Assembly (NCBI GenBank): GCA_022577435.1
Contig: JAKOON010000010.1
Location: 18,828,024-18,892,023, forward strand
Source of the DNA: Embiotoca jacksoni
Taxonomy: Eukaryota > Chordata > Actinopteri > Embiotocidae
Direction of reading: 5' to 3'
DNA length: 64,000 bases
Shown: positions 13,001 through 25,500 of the stretch, piece by piece
How the letters are laid out: every line of letters starts with the position of its first letter
How positions within the stretch are numbered: the first letter of the stretch is position 1
Notes under the pieces: generated by a model
The model's database searches: none
What the model was told of the DNA's origin: nothing
The model's input: only the letters and a program-made list of their open reading frames with translations
Position numbers and translations under genes: made by a program

Positions 13001-15014
13001 GCCCCTCTCATTTCAGCATGAGCAGGGCATTCCTTACATTCTTCGTCACCTCATTAGAGTGAGCTGCCATACTCACATGGAGAGTCAATGGCAGTGGCAG
13101 ACAGAGAGAGCTAGATCCTCTAGATGTAGACCACAACCCCCTCTTTATCCCCGCCGTACCTATAAGACATACTGTATCTACTGACCCAATTCATTCTCGG
13201 TGTCCTACTTTCTGTGTGAATGCTTCACAATCACTTCATCATCCTTCACAACAGGAGATCACAACAGGACTACACAGCACTTCATTCGTCGGTAGCCAAA
13301 ACGAAGCGCACACTTTGCAGGGCGGCTTTGTGCTGCATGTTCAAATTAGCACCAACTCTGCTGAGAACTGGCTGAGTCTCCTGCATGACACCCAATATGT
13401 GTTGGATCAGAGTCAAATTCAATTTGCTCATAGTAATCTGCACTATTACTTTACCTTGAGGGTAACCTCATTCTTTCCTCAAGCATGTAATCCTTGTAGG
13501 CGTGGAACATGACATTTGTAACATGATTAACCTCCACTCTACCTGCGCAGTGTGATGGTAAAAAAAAAAAAATGTAGATTTTGTTCTGCGTCTCTCGCTG
13601 CTTAGTGCAGTTCTGTACCTCGCTTGTGATCTCAGACAGGGAGGCAGAGGGTCTTGGGAATTGTTTCGATAAGTTTCAGCATTCTACCTCAAAGCCCCCT
13701 TATCCAAACACCAGTCTGGCAACAGAAACAAAGACGGGATTCAACCGCTTACTTCCCTGGCCTCTTGAGTTCAGGGGAACATCCTGAATCTGCATCTCCT
13801 CGACATAATAAGCTTATCTTTTTGAAAAAAAAACAACAAAAAAAACACGTTTTAGAAGTGAATAGTTTTTTGGGAATAATAAGAAAGAAATTTTGTTTTC
13901 AGCATGTATCATACATGGCGCTTGCTGCATATAACATGCTTCAGACCTTCTTCACTGCCAAAGTGTCTTTATATTACACTTTTGGGGTTCTTTGTTTTGA
14001 CAAGCTGAGTGTTTTTTTTTTTTTTTTTTTTTTTACCAGTAGCAAAGAAGCACTTTACTAGCCTCAAAGGCTCACTCTCCAGCATCCCCCTGTGCTGAAT
14101 TAACCCCCCTTGGCCAAATCTATCAGTCAGAGTGCAGTTACTCATCATAAAGTAGAATTACTGCTTGGCACCAAACAGTGAGTCAGACAACAGATGCTGT
14201 ATGACGGCAGCTGAATTTAAGATTATTATTTGAAGTACAGCGGCTTCCTTCAGAGTGAACATCCAAAGTCTGACTTCAGTTTGTCTAACAAAATGACAGA
14301 AGTAAGAGCTCAACTAAAAAATGAGTTGATTAATTCTGAGCTCACTAAAAACTTGTCTCACACCAAGAAAAGGTCAAAATTTTTGCTCTGTAAGATTACT
14401 TGTTACAAGTGAGGACAATTCATAAATGCAGTGATCTGAGGTTAGTTAGTTAATGCACACATGCACTGTCCTTGTTAAAGAGATACAAATATAAATGAGA
14501 CAAGCTTACTTAATGCTTACAAGATAACTGCACAGTACTGATGAGGCTCCCTCAGTTGCCTTGCCCTCCTGCCAGAGCTGTTTGAAGATTCTCTTGGTAG
14601 AAAGTCATCCCAAGTGTGTGAAAGCTGCACCCCTGCGTCTTCCTCTCCCCCTCTTTGCGCACTGCCTGTCTTGTTACACACTCTTTGTCACCTTAGTCCA
14701 TTCCAGCTGTGGAGAGGTAGTGGTGTTTTAAAGCCTGTGATTAAAAGACTGTCATTAGCCCCAACAGAAGCTCAACTTGGCAGACACTCTTCAGCAAACA
14801 TTCAGTAGATTGTTCCAAAATCCACCTGAAAAAGTTGGAACACCTTCAGGAGGCAACTGTAGATGGATGAAGGAGGTAGTTTCCTGGTAAACGGTGAGAG
14901 TCCAGGGCAGGATGTGTGCTGCCTGTGGCCTGTTAAGAGAAGACTGTCACTTTTCTGTGGGCCGAATCCATCACTTCTGCCTCACAGCTCTAAGAGGCTG
15001 TCTCTCTCAACTGC

Positions 15015-15016
<2 letters not shown>

Positions 15017-15069
<53 letters not shown>

Positions 15070-15082
15070 TCTCTCTTTCTCC
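15017..15082. repeat. (CT)n microsatellite
   Basis: An almost uninterrupted CT dinucleotide run, with a few C and T interruptions at the right end. Serine/leucine- and arginine/glutamate-repeat open frames across it are artefacts of the repeat. Confidence 0.97.
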
Positions 15083-15236
15083 TTGGTGCTTTTAAATGAT
15101 GAAAAGTCCTCTAGCAGTGTTTCAGTAGGCAGAGCCTCCCCCTCTCCCTCAAAATGAACACATTCTTGTTTAAAGCAACAGCCTTCTTTCTCCACCCCTC
15201 CTCCCCATGGCACAAAAGAGATCCGCACAACACAAG

Positions 15237-15238
<2 letters not shown>

Positions 15239-15297
<59 letters not shown>
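15239..15297. repeat. (AC)n microsatellite
   Basis: An uninterrupted AC dinucleotide run of about 29 units. Confidence 0.98.
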
Positions 15298-15299
<2 letters not shown>

Positions 15300-18200
15300 C
15301 ACGTGTGTACTACTCAAATTTCCAATCCCCTGCCCCCTGACCACTGGTTCACCACCACCACTATTTCTGGCTTGGGTTGCATGGCTCTTCTAGTGGTGGA
15401 CAGCAGTGATGTCACACTGATCAGATCCTAATTGGGCGTGAATGAACACTTGTCCAGAGAGAGGGAGGGAGAGAGAGACAAAAAGACTGGCAGACAGGAA
15501 GCAGATCCAGGTATTTGACCCTGGTTTATAGTCTGGAGGTGATCTTTCTGAAACCTGCTGGATCTCTGCAGTATGAACTAAGTCCCACTGCAGAGTGGCT
15601 AATTATGCTATGACTTCAAAAGTGGTACTTGTGTCCATGTATTTTGGTGGACAAGAGGATATGAAACACGTCTTGTCTGAGCATGGACAGTGCTGCCAAT
15701 TCCCCAAGCAAAGAGGGGGCTTTTGGTTCTGTTGCCTTTTTGGCTTCTGTTTTTGTGTTGTCTTCCTGTTTTCAATAAGAGTCATGTTTTTGCCCAGCCA
15801 ATAATGTTGTCATTGGGTTTCCTATTTCTACGAAGATTATATAGTATTTAATCATTTTCAAGTCAGAGCAAGGTTCAGCGAAAGTTCAGATGGCTTATTT
15901 TCATAGGAATTTGCCCATTTCTAGGAGCTATTAAAATTATTTCTTAATCTGGTATTAGCTGCTCTGTAAACTATTGAAATTAAATTGTTTAGACCCAAGT
16001 TGTAGTAGCACCAGGAGGGCAACTTTCTCAATCGGTTGCTTGTTTTTAGCCTTTTATTTTCCCTAGCAAATAAAATTCAGGCATCATTTCTGCACCTTCA
16101 AAGTAGTCATCTTATTATGCTACCATTTTATTCTACACTATATGTCAAAGGACCGTGCAAACATGTTCTTCAGTGTTTTATTGTGGCCTTGTGTTTAATA
16201 AAAGTTAACGTTTGCTGTGCAGTTTGTCTTACAATTCACAGGATGTGTGATTCCCCTTTGGAGTATAAAAGATTAAATATGTTACAGATGGTTACGAACT
16301 TTTAGGTGTTGACTGGAATCACAAAGTGTTGGGATGCATATAAAAAGAATACAAGGGAACGGGGAAGACATTAATGAAGTTTCAGCTACATCACTTTCTT
16401 TTAAGAGTTAAACAACAGGCATTTAAATTAGTAGTACGTTTCCAGAGGAAGTTCAGTCTTTCTGAACAAAGGTGCACAAGTGGTGTACAAGTGAGTAGCT
16501 GAAGTCTTTTTGTATGAATTTATCCCTCAAATGAACCCCGTTTTTGCTTCTTAGTACGTATTCAACTGCATAGGTGCCCTTGCTGCCTTCCTTCTCAACA
16601 ATCAACATTTTCCATTGTATTATTACATTATGCATAGTTTCCTTTAAGCATATAGATTCAAATTTTGGCCTCAGTGCATTCTTGAAATCCAAGCTGTTGT
16701 ACAGTTTGCATTCATGTGGTTTTTATCACGGAATGTTCTAGTCATAATACGGGCCGTTTTGGGGGAAATGTTCCAATGCACTCTGAGCCACATCCAGTAA
16801 GACTAGAAGAGCTCATTGCAATAGGTAACATTTCAACTTTCTGATGTCACTGTGATCCTCGAGGCATCATTTAGTAGCACGTCAAGGAAAATATTGTCAA
16901 CTACTAAGTGCTTGAGGAGCAACAAGCAGCAGCTGACTGTAGATTCCAAGAAAGAAATTATCGATGAAGAACCTCATCACCAAAACAAGCATAGTCCTGT
17001 GGATATTACATAAAGGATTCTATTAGTTCCACAATTATGTATGATTTTTTTTTTTTTTCTTTTTCAGATCATGTGCAGTTTGGAATTTGATTTCTTCCAC
17101 TGTTAATTTAATTTCTTCCTTCAGTGAATGGAACTCTCTAAATACTTCCCCTGATGACACAGCGAGAATGTACTACTGGCTTTACGGGACAAAATTCCTG
17201 GCAGAAGACGATTGTCTGGCAAGAGGTGAACACAATTATTTCGTAACATCCAGTATTAGGCCAGACTCATTTGACAAACTAATCCCTTAAAGAGACTTTT
17301 GATCGAAGAAAATGTGCTTAAACTTACACTCCTGCGTGTCACATGTAATACTGAACTGTTATTCGGTTGTTTATACCCTCTTGCTTCTCTTTCCACTCCT
17401 ATATAACAGCTGCGGCTGACTTTGTGGCTAAGCGTGTGAGTGACAGGGCTTTTTAGTGTTTTGGGTGACTCATTGAGTCTCATCCGAAACCATGGTGTCG
17501 GAGCAGTGATTAGTTCTCTTTCCACGTCTAATCCCCAGCAGGTGGAGGAACACCGGATCGTCAATATGTCAGAGGAAAATGTTACTTCCACACTGAAATG
17601 GTAACCAATCAATGCGTTTTAAAGCTGCTAGCACCACATGGGAAAGTGACTTTAAGTTGGAAATGTTTCACAGATGGGCTGGTATGGTGGGGAATGAATG
17701 AACATGTTGAGAGAGCTGTCCGGCAGTTTACCAGTACATTGGGTTTAGCAGCAGGAAAGCTTCTGTTATGAGTAGAATTTGTGACCAGATGAATGAATAC
17801 ATACAAGTAGAATTAGGTTTTAATAGTGGATAAGTCCTTTATAATGATATTTATTCCAATAGTCTTTGCTGCATCCATTAAATGATATAAACAGGTTTAA
17901 CTACTGTACAATAAATGTCAGATTCATGGAAGTCACTGTTCATCTTAATAAGTCACAAAGGTCACTAAACTATTGGATTGTAATATTATTGAAAACAACT
18001 TGCAAAACAATGGCGTGTCTACATCACGTTTGTGCATCAAACACAGCTTTTTCAGATCAGCACAGAATTTTAGTTTTCAAGTGTTTCAAAGATTAAAGGA
18101 TAAAAACAGTTTATCCTTGCAATTTATGATTTGCCCTGATGCTGAATGTTGTTCCTTTAGGACAGCTATGGTTGAAGGAGTATGGCAGTGCCCTACTTTG

Positions 18201-19413
18201 GTAGAAATACTAGAAAACTAGTAACTAGGAGGGCTTTAGAATAATGGATATACAGCACAGAATTTTTCTTTCCATGAGCTAATGTTTTGGCAACAACCTT
18301 GAGAACTGAAAGGAAAAGCATGACATCATAGTTTTTATTGCTTTAGAGGCAACTGGATGTATGAAATCTTAGTAGCATGCTGTGGAATTAAATTCCAGTA
18401 TGAGAAGCCAGACACTAACAGGTTTCACCTGAGCAATGACAGATGGAGTCTAAAAAATGTACAAGCAGATTAGACAAAAGTACCAAGAAAGTACAAAATA
18501 ATACCAGAATAGAAAAAGTCAGTATGTTAAAGTGGGATTTACACATTTGTGGGCCACAGGGCCAAAGCTTTCAGCTGCACTCCTGTTTTCTCCTGGCTCT
18601 ACTACCTGGCTCCAGGTTTTCCCTGCAGTAAATTAGTAGGTTTGTTGTAATTTGATCAAACACATTTATTTAGGAAAATGCATCACGTTTGAATAGTGTA
18701 AATTCAAGAAAAAGGGGAGCACCCTGACATCTCGCTTGGTACAGCATGCACCATGTATTCAAGTTGAGTCCTGACCACAGCGACGTACGACAAACCATGA
18801 TGACATCGTTGACATAACATGATAACAATTCCCTTGTTGCAGTTTTATGTTCTTGAATTAATAATACAAAATAATTTCAAAACAAAAAAACAACCTTTAA
18901 GATTTGAACCTTAACAAAAATCACCCTCTGACTACCTCATTGTACTTTAGTGGTACAAATTCCCAAATAATTTTTTTTTTTTTTTTTAAAAAGAGTTCAA
19001 ACTTGATTGTTTTAATAGAAAAAGTAGAAACTACTCAATATTTTATTGTTTACTGACTAGCTGTTATTTACTAAGATGAACTGTATATAGTTTTAGAGGG
19101 AAGATGTTTGTAATTGATGTATTTTCCATTGAAAGTTATACATGCAAGTAAAATAAGTAATATACTCAAAGTAACATAATATACTTAGTTTAACAGCTAT
19201 AAATGCAATTAGTTACTTTTAGCCTTGGTTGGCATTCACGCAAACATCTGCACTTAAAATCACGTGTCCACAGGTCAATTCAGATGATCAGTACTACTAG
19301 TTGTTCAATTTCTTTGATATATGCTCTGTAATATTCTAATATTATTAAGCTTAACCCAGATTATATTTTTCATAATTGGGTTCAGATGTAAAGAGCTTGT
19401 GTTTATGGCTTTC

Positions 19414-19414
<1 letters not shown>

Positions 19415-19445
<31 letters not shown>
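19415..19445. repeat. (GT)n microsatellite
   Basis: A pure GT dinucleotide run of about 15 units. Confidence 0.97.
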
Positions 19446-19446
<1 letters not shown>

Positions 19447-21418
19447 CGAACATGAGTGCCTCCATAGTGACCTTTGTTTAAACACGGGTATGTTCAGGCC
19501 AGCGTGTCTCCAGCTATGATGGATGGTTTTCGTGTGACCTGTATCAACCTTTGTAACCCCTGGCCTACTGTTGCTTGATGTTTGTTATCTATCTTTGATT
19601 GAAAAGCTCATTACAACTGTGAATTCACTTTTGTAAACTGTTGCAGCAGTAGGCCTTTTATGTGATGTCTGTCTGGCTATATAATGAATCAAAGTATCAA
19701 AATAGTTATTTTCATATTTTTGTTCTGTGATGTGGCATGGAAAGAGTTTGTTTAATTATTCCATGGCCTTGCTGTGCAGGACTCACTGTTCCTCGTGGCT
19801 AGACCTACAACAGTCATTCTGTTGGGAGGAAAATTTTTTGTTTTATGATCTGAGTGGAACGAATGGGACTGGCTCAGGATTTTGTCAAGCACACCCCAAC
19901 TGTTGCAGAAACCACCAAACGAGACCAGTAAATATGGAACGTGTGAGAATTCAGAGGAACAGGATTTCATTCAGACTTCATTAGTCTGATGTTGAAAGCA
20001 TGAGCAGCCTGTGTGGCCTCGTCTGAAATTTATGCAGTGATTTAACGGTGTAACGCCAACAATGCTGCAAATAACATTAGAACATCTGCCCACATATGCA
20101 TCCGTGTGACCAATGTTTAACAATTCAGAAGTTGCAAAGTTTCCCTGTTGTTCATCCTTTTGCAGCCAGTTTAACCAGCATTAAACCGCAAACCAGCTCA
20201 ATATCCTACGTTTATTACTTTTGACATCGTGCCTCGTAGCGTGTAATTTAAAGATCAAGTTTACATTACCTATTTTTCATGAGTGCTCTAGACTTGCTGT
20301 ATGGTTTCCAGACATGTCTTACAAGTCTGGCCTCCTATACATCATTTGGAAAGAATCCAAAGGAACACACTCAAGAGGGTGAAGGCTTGTCCAGGTGCTG
20401 TGATTTGGCATCCATGGCAGCAGAGGAGAACAACAAACAAAGCCATACGATCAACTTGAAAATATAACGACGTGTGACCTAAGGTGTAGCTGAAAGGTTA
20501 TTGGCAGATGTTCTCCACCAATATTACACATATAGCTCTGTCATCATTGGAGGCTGTCAATAGTAGAGTTCAGGTTTCAAAAAGCCCTGTTCACGGTGAA
20601 GTTTGTGACTATGGATTTATTCAGCAGCATATTTGACCTACTTTTTCAGACCAATGACCATTGCCTGTGCAAATACAAATTATTCCCGAAAAAAATGTCT
20701 TAGTATGGAAAATACAGCGTATTATACAGTAATTTATGTCCTAGCTTTGGTGTAATGTTCTCAGCACACCGTCTGTTTAGTAATTGTCAGACACTTCCCT
20801 TCTAGCAGGGAAAGATAACATCCTCAAGTCACAGTTGGAGCAAATGAAGAATCTTGGATCCCTGTTACATTTAATACGATCCTCCCACATGTTTGTGTGA
20901 CAGATTTATTTTACAGCAGCACCAGTCACTCTTTAAATGTCATCATATTGGTCCTCTCTGAGGTTATTGGACGTTTATTAGGAAAGAGTATCATTTTTGA
21001 ACAAACCAGGTGTGACATGGGTTAAATTCGTGTTAACGCAGGAGTCATAGCTTGTTTCCTGTTTTCTGGTTTCAGCCTCTGGGCTCGAGAGAACAAGGTG
21101 TATTCTGTAGCTGTATTTTTTGGTTCAGGTCTGCTAGCTTTAATGGCTGAAGTTCTGGGTTAAGAAGAGCCTGGAGAAAGACTGGAACGGCACCCTGCCT
21201 CAGGGTAGACCATAGCTCATTCTCTTGCTGTTTATGGAATTACTGATGGCAGCAGAAGCACCCCCAAACCCCAGGCTCAGCCGGACTTTAAACATCGTAA
21301 AGCTTTACAATACGGCCTAATGCACGAGTAGCATTCGGGAAGCATGAAGTCATAACTTTATGGTGTTTATGGGGATATCCTGATTTAAGAAATTTTGGTG
21401 CAAGAACATGTTTGTATT

Positions 21419-22566
21419 TAGGGCCCGAGCACCGATGGTGCGAAAGCCCTATTGTTATTCGTAAAAATATTATTCTTTTCATCCTGAAAGTTTAAATGCA
21501 ATTTTGGAGGCTTCATCATATTCAAAAACTCATGAAAGTTGGGAAAAGAAAATCTCTCCTGGTGACAAATTTTGTATTTTAGTGGAGTCGCGAGTGGGCG
21601 TGGCCAATTGGGTCGCTAGCGCCCCCTACACAGATGCCCCGGCGGCTCCATTCACGTACATGTACGAAAATCGGTGGACATGTGTATCACACCTAGACGT
21701 ACAAAAAAGTTACACTGCACCATTACGTCAACTCAACAGGAAGTCTGCCATTTTGAATTTAGTTGCCATTTTTGGCGATTCGCACGTTGTACTTTAACGA
21801 TGTCCTCGTACAGATTTTGTCAGACCGACTTGAAATTTAACTTTGACTTGAAGTTATCATAAGAATTCGGTTTCGACAATCGGTGTGCCCGTGGCATGGC
21901 GGCCATAAAGTGACCCAAAAGTCATATTATAGCATGGTGTTCAAAATGTGATATAAAAGCCATACTATAAATAAATATTCATTCAAATGCGACTCCCTCT
22001 AAGGGTAAGGCCACGTGGTTCACAGGGGGTGAGTCCCCCTAAGGCGAGTCCCTCTAGGGGTAAGCCACACAGGTTTGGGTTTGTACATGCAGTCATACTA
22101 ATACCACAAACCAAAGGTCAACAACAATATAGAACTCAAACAAAAACAAAATTCTAAAAGAGACTTTTTCTTCATTGTGTAACTTGAAAAAGTTATCCAA
22201 AAATACATTGTGTATATATGTAGTATATATAGCCATATACTATATGCGGCTAAGTTTGATGTTTCGCCGTGACACAGGAAGTTGAACTTTTAATGAACGT
22301 TGAACGTTTATGTTATGTTCCAAACCTCACGAAACTTTGCACATGCGTCAGGCACCAACTTTCATGAGTTTTTGAAAAGCCAAACGCCAAAAAAAGGCAA
22401 TTTCTTTTTAAGAAGAATAAGGAACGAGATCGAGAAAAAAATTTAAACTGCAAAGGGGAATATGCGGACCCTCGCGTGCTGCACGTCGGGGAGCCGGCGG
22501 CCCCGACCCGATGGATCCCCGACGTGCAGCGTGCGAGGGCCCGCATATCACTGCTTGCAGTTTTAA
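21419..22566. mobile_element. Teleost interspersed repeat with hairpin ends
   Basis: The left end is a compact hairpin (GGGCCCGAGCACC, loop, GGTGCGAAAGCCC). The right end is a large near-perfect palindrome, with arms at about 22442-22494 and 22512-22566 sharing ATATGCGG, CCCTCG and CTGCACGTCGGGG. Inside, a 21-bp segment at 21521-21541 recurs exactly inverted at 22356-22376. I recognise the GGGCCCGAGCACC start and the GTGCGAGGGCCCG end as features of a very common fish repeat. It has no protein frame, so it is non-autonomous; its superfamily is not resolved here. Confidence 0.7.
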
Positions 22567-25500
22567 TCTTTATCTTGAATTTGTGTGACGATTTCCTGTG
22601 TGAAAAAAATCAATTACAGCACTTAATCGGAGAAATAGTAGGCTACTACTTTTATACCAAGGACTCATGTTGGACTAGTGCTGGGTATTGCTTGGGTATT
22701 TGTACGTGCTTTTTTTGCAGTGAGGATATTTTGCTATACCACTTCAGTCTTTGGTGAATTTACATTTATGTCCATGGTCGATAAGATTTACCTTGTTGGA
22801 AATACTGCAAGGATATGACACATGCTGCATGTAACGAGCACATAAACATATGGGAAGAAGAATCATAAAGCATGTCTGTTGACCCCAGTTTGTCCAAATA
22901 CGGGACAGACGTTCCCTTTTCAGAAACCCATGCCCACTGAAAACCCAATATTCCTGCCGGCCATTTTACGTCATAAGTAGATGTTTCGTGATATGCACAT
23001 CAGGCAGGACAGTATACTGTTTTTGTTTTCACTTTTCAGACATCATTACACACACTGCTCTGACCCTGATCCTGAGAAGGGTTGTCTTGGTAGTTTTTTG
23101 GATACAGAACAATGTTTGTACACTGATGCTTGGTGGGAAAGGATCGGTCTGCTGATTAGTAGTCTGTTAGAGCTCCAGTGATGAAAAGAGCTGGAACTCT
23201 TCCATTAACATGTAATAAAATGCAATAATTAAAACTATCTGATGAAATCGGGTAATGCACTCAAAGACTGCAAACTGCTGATAACAAGTGTGAAACCAAG
23301 CAAGCCACTGAAATCTAAGATTTAAAAATGCAATCACAGAACTGAACATACACATTTTTAACTTAATGCAAATAACTGAACCATTTATTACCATGTACTG
23401 TATGAACGTATAATTTTTTTTTGTAGCAAACTAATAAATGACACAAACCAAAACTGATCCATGAATCATGCCTTTTGTTCTCAATTTTATCCATTTTTGC
23501 ATTTTTATTAGAAAAATTCTCATTTATTGAGCAGGTTTCCAATTGAAAGCCATTGACCTGAAACTCGCTGGGAATACTCGCTCCAGTTTATATGACCAGA
23601 TTCAGTCAAGTGTGGCCTTTTCCATCCCTGTGTTTCAACAAAGCATGTGTGTTTGCTTGACCCCACAATAAATATTGACCCCGCTGTGAATATTAGATTC
23701 TTGGCAATTTTGTTAAGAGTTTGAATGTATTGGGTTAATCACTTACCCCACTAATGAGCTCTGAAGCGTACTAGGATTGAAAGTTACAGCATGCTTTTTA
23801 TATATTTCCATTATTATTTATTTTTAGTGGGTTGATCTAAGGTGATAAATTAAAGGGGAAAAAAATAACACAAAGTGACTTAGGAACACTGCAAACCTCA
23901 AGAACAGCTGTTACATTTCACAAACTATATTTGTGAAGAGTGTGGAGAGGAGGGGAATGAATCAGTGCCTGGTCTACAGAAAGCTCTCCATTATTCTGAC
24001 TTACTGCCATCATACTGACCAGAAATAATTATAGAACTAGGTGGCCTTGACAGCTTGTGAAATCAGAAATTTCCACGTTCACAAATGATACTTGACCTCA
24101 AGCAGCTGACAAAATCCTTAATACTAGTGCTAAATTCTTGTTGACAAATTTAATGATATCCACCTTATATATATAACTTATGTCAGAGAAATAAAACATT
24201 ACGAAAAAGTAAATAGAGTAAATTAATGCAATGAAAGCAAAAGTATAACTTGCATCACATCATAATTTGTTTAAATGGTATAACAGCTGGTCTAGTGATT
24301 AGCAACATGCCCTCAGTGCAAACAATAACAAAGTGGATTTTATGCCTGACCTCCGTTATTTACACATTGCTGTTGCTTTTTTATTGGCTCATTTCATCTC
24401 ATCTATTTACCGGTTATTTCTGACCACCTGAATGCAAACACCTGGCAAATTTAACATTATTACATGATATTTCCAGGTTCAACAGTTTGATGGTGATTAC
24501 ATAAACACCATTAAAAAAAAAAAAAGTGGATGGACATGCTGTGGATTTTACATTAGTAAGGGCTGCAGGGCTTAATCAGAAAAAGAGTGTCGTAATCTGA
24601 CTTGTTAGTTTTTGCAATGATCAAACAAAATCGATGTACCATGTTACATATGAACTTCAAAGAAAACCCAACTGGTTGCACGCTGAACTGATGCACCTTT
24701 TCAGTTTTGGACAGTGATGGTCTGCCTCTTAAAACCGTGAGTGTCCCTCAGAACACCTCTTATTGCCATATTCTTCCTGAAGCATTTCAAGGGTCTCCAT
24801 TGCCGGTTTCCAGAGTTTGACACAAGATTTCATGTGCGCTCTCTGCTCAAGTTTCCAGTGTGTAAAGAATCGCCAACGCACCTGGACAACTGCTTACAAA
24901 AGCAAAGCAACTCCGGTTCTGATTTTGGTCAAGCGATGAAACTTGAGGTACTTACTTACAAGGTTTATAGCTTCTCCATGCTCCGTGCTTGTCATGGTGC
25001 TGTGCACCATTCAAACGCAACAGGCGCAGTCTCAGATCTTTTTTTAATCCACCCTGATAGAGATCAAATAGAGTAGGGTCAAGGCCTTGGAGTATTATAG
25101 AGAGAAACCAAACACTGTATTTAAAAAATTGTCGTAGCTTCCGGGTCTGAAAAGTGGAGCCATTGCAGAAGTGCCTTAAAGTGCAATACCAGCAAGGGCC
25201 ACTAGGGGCTGGCGCCTGAAGTGTCAACATCAATACATTTTTCAGGCCATCTGATCAGTGTTCTGGTGGTTCTTCTGAAAATAGTTCCTAATTTATTAGA
25301 TGATTGGCGTCAAAGAGAGGTATATTTTGGGGCGTGCTTGTATTCATTGACATGTCAGGGGTGCAAGCTTCTGGTATAGGTGGGCGGTCATAGTGTCTTC
25401 GGATTCTTAGTCGGGTTCGTCCAAATATGGTCACTTCTGATTCCAAAAAAAACAAGATGGCTATTGCCCTAATGCCAAACTTGAACCTTCAAAACGGCAG

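Larger units (their letters stand above)
10017..21418. other. Gene-poor interval upstream of angptl2
   Basis: Eleven kilobases without a recognised gene. It contains microsatellites (15017-15082, 15239-15297, 19415-19445), several T homopolymers (for example near 10520 and 14010), and one isolated exon-like segment on the plus strand at 17125-17225 that I could not connect to a gene. The angptl2 promoter and first non-coding exon probably lie in its left part, but their position is not evident. Confidence 0.5.

Noticed and set aside
15007..15294. Long low-complexity frames (Ser-Leu, Arg-Glu, Thr-His, Cys-Val)
   Set aside because: They are translations of the CT and CA microsatellites. The same applies to frames at 39040-39222 and 59690-60148.
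24952..25233. 93-codon minus-strand frame
   Set aside because: Its sequence overlaps a tract that looks like a diverged fish repeat and it has no splice or start context.
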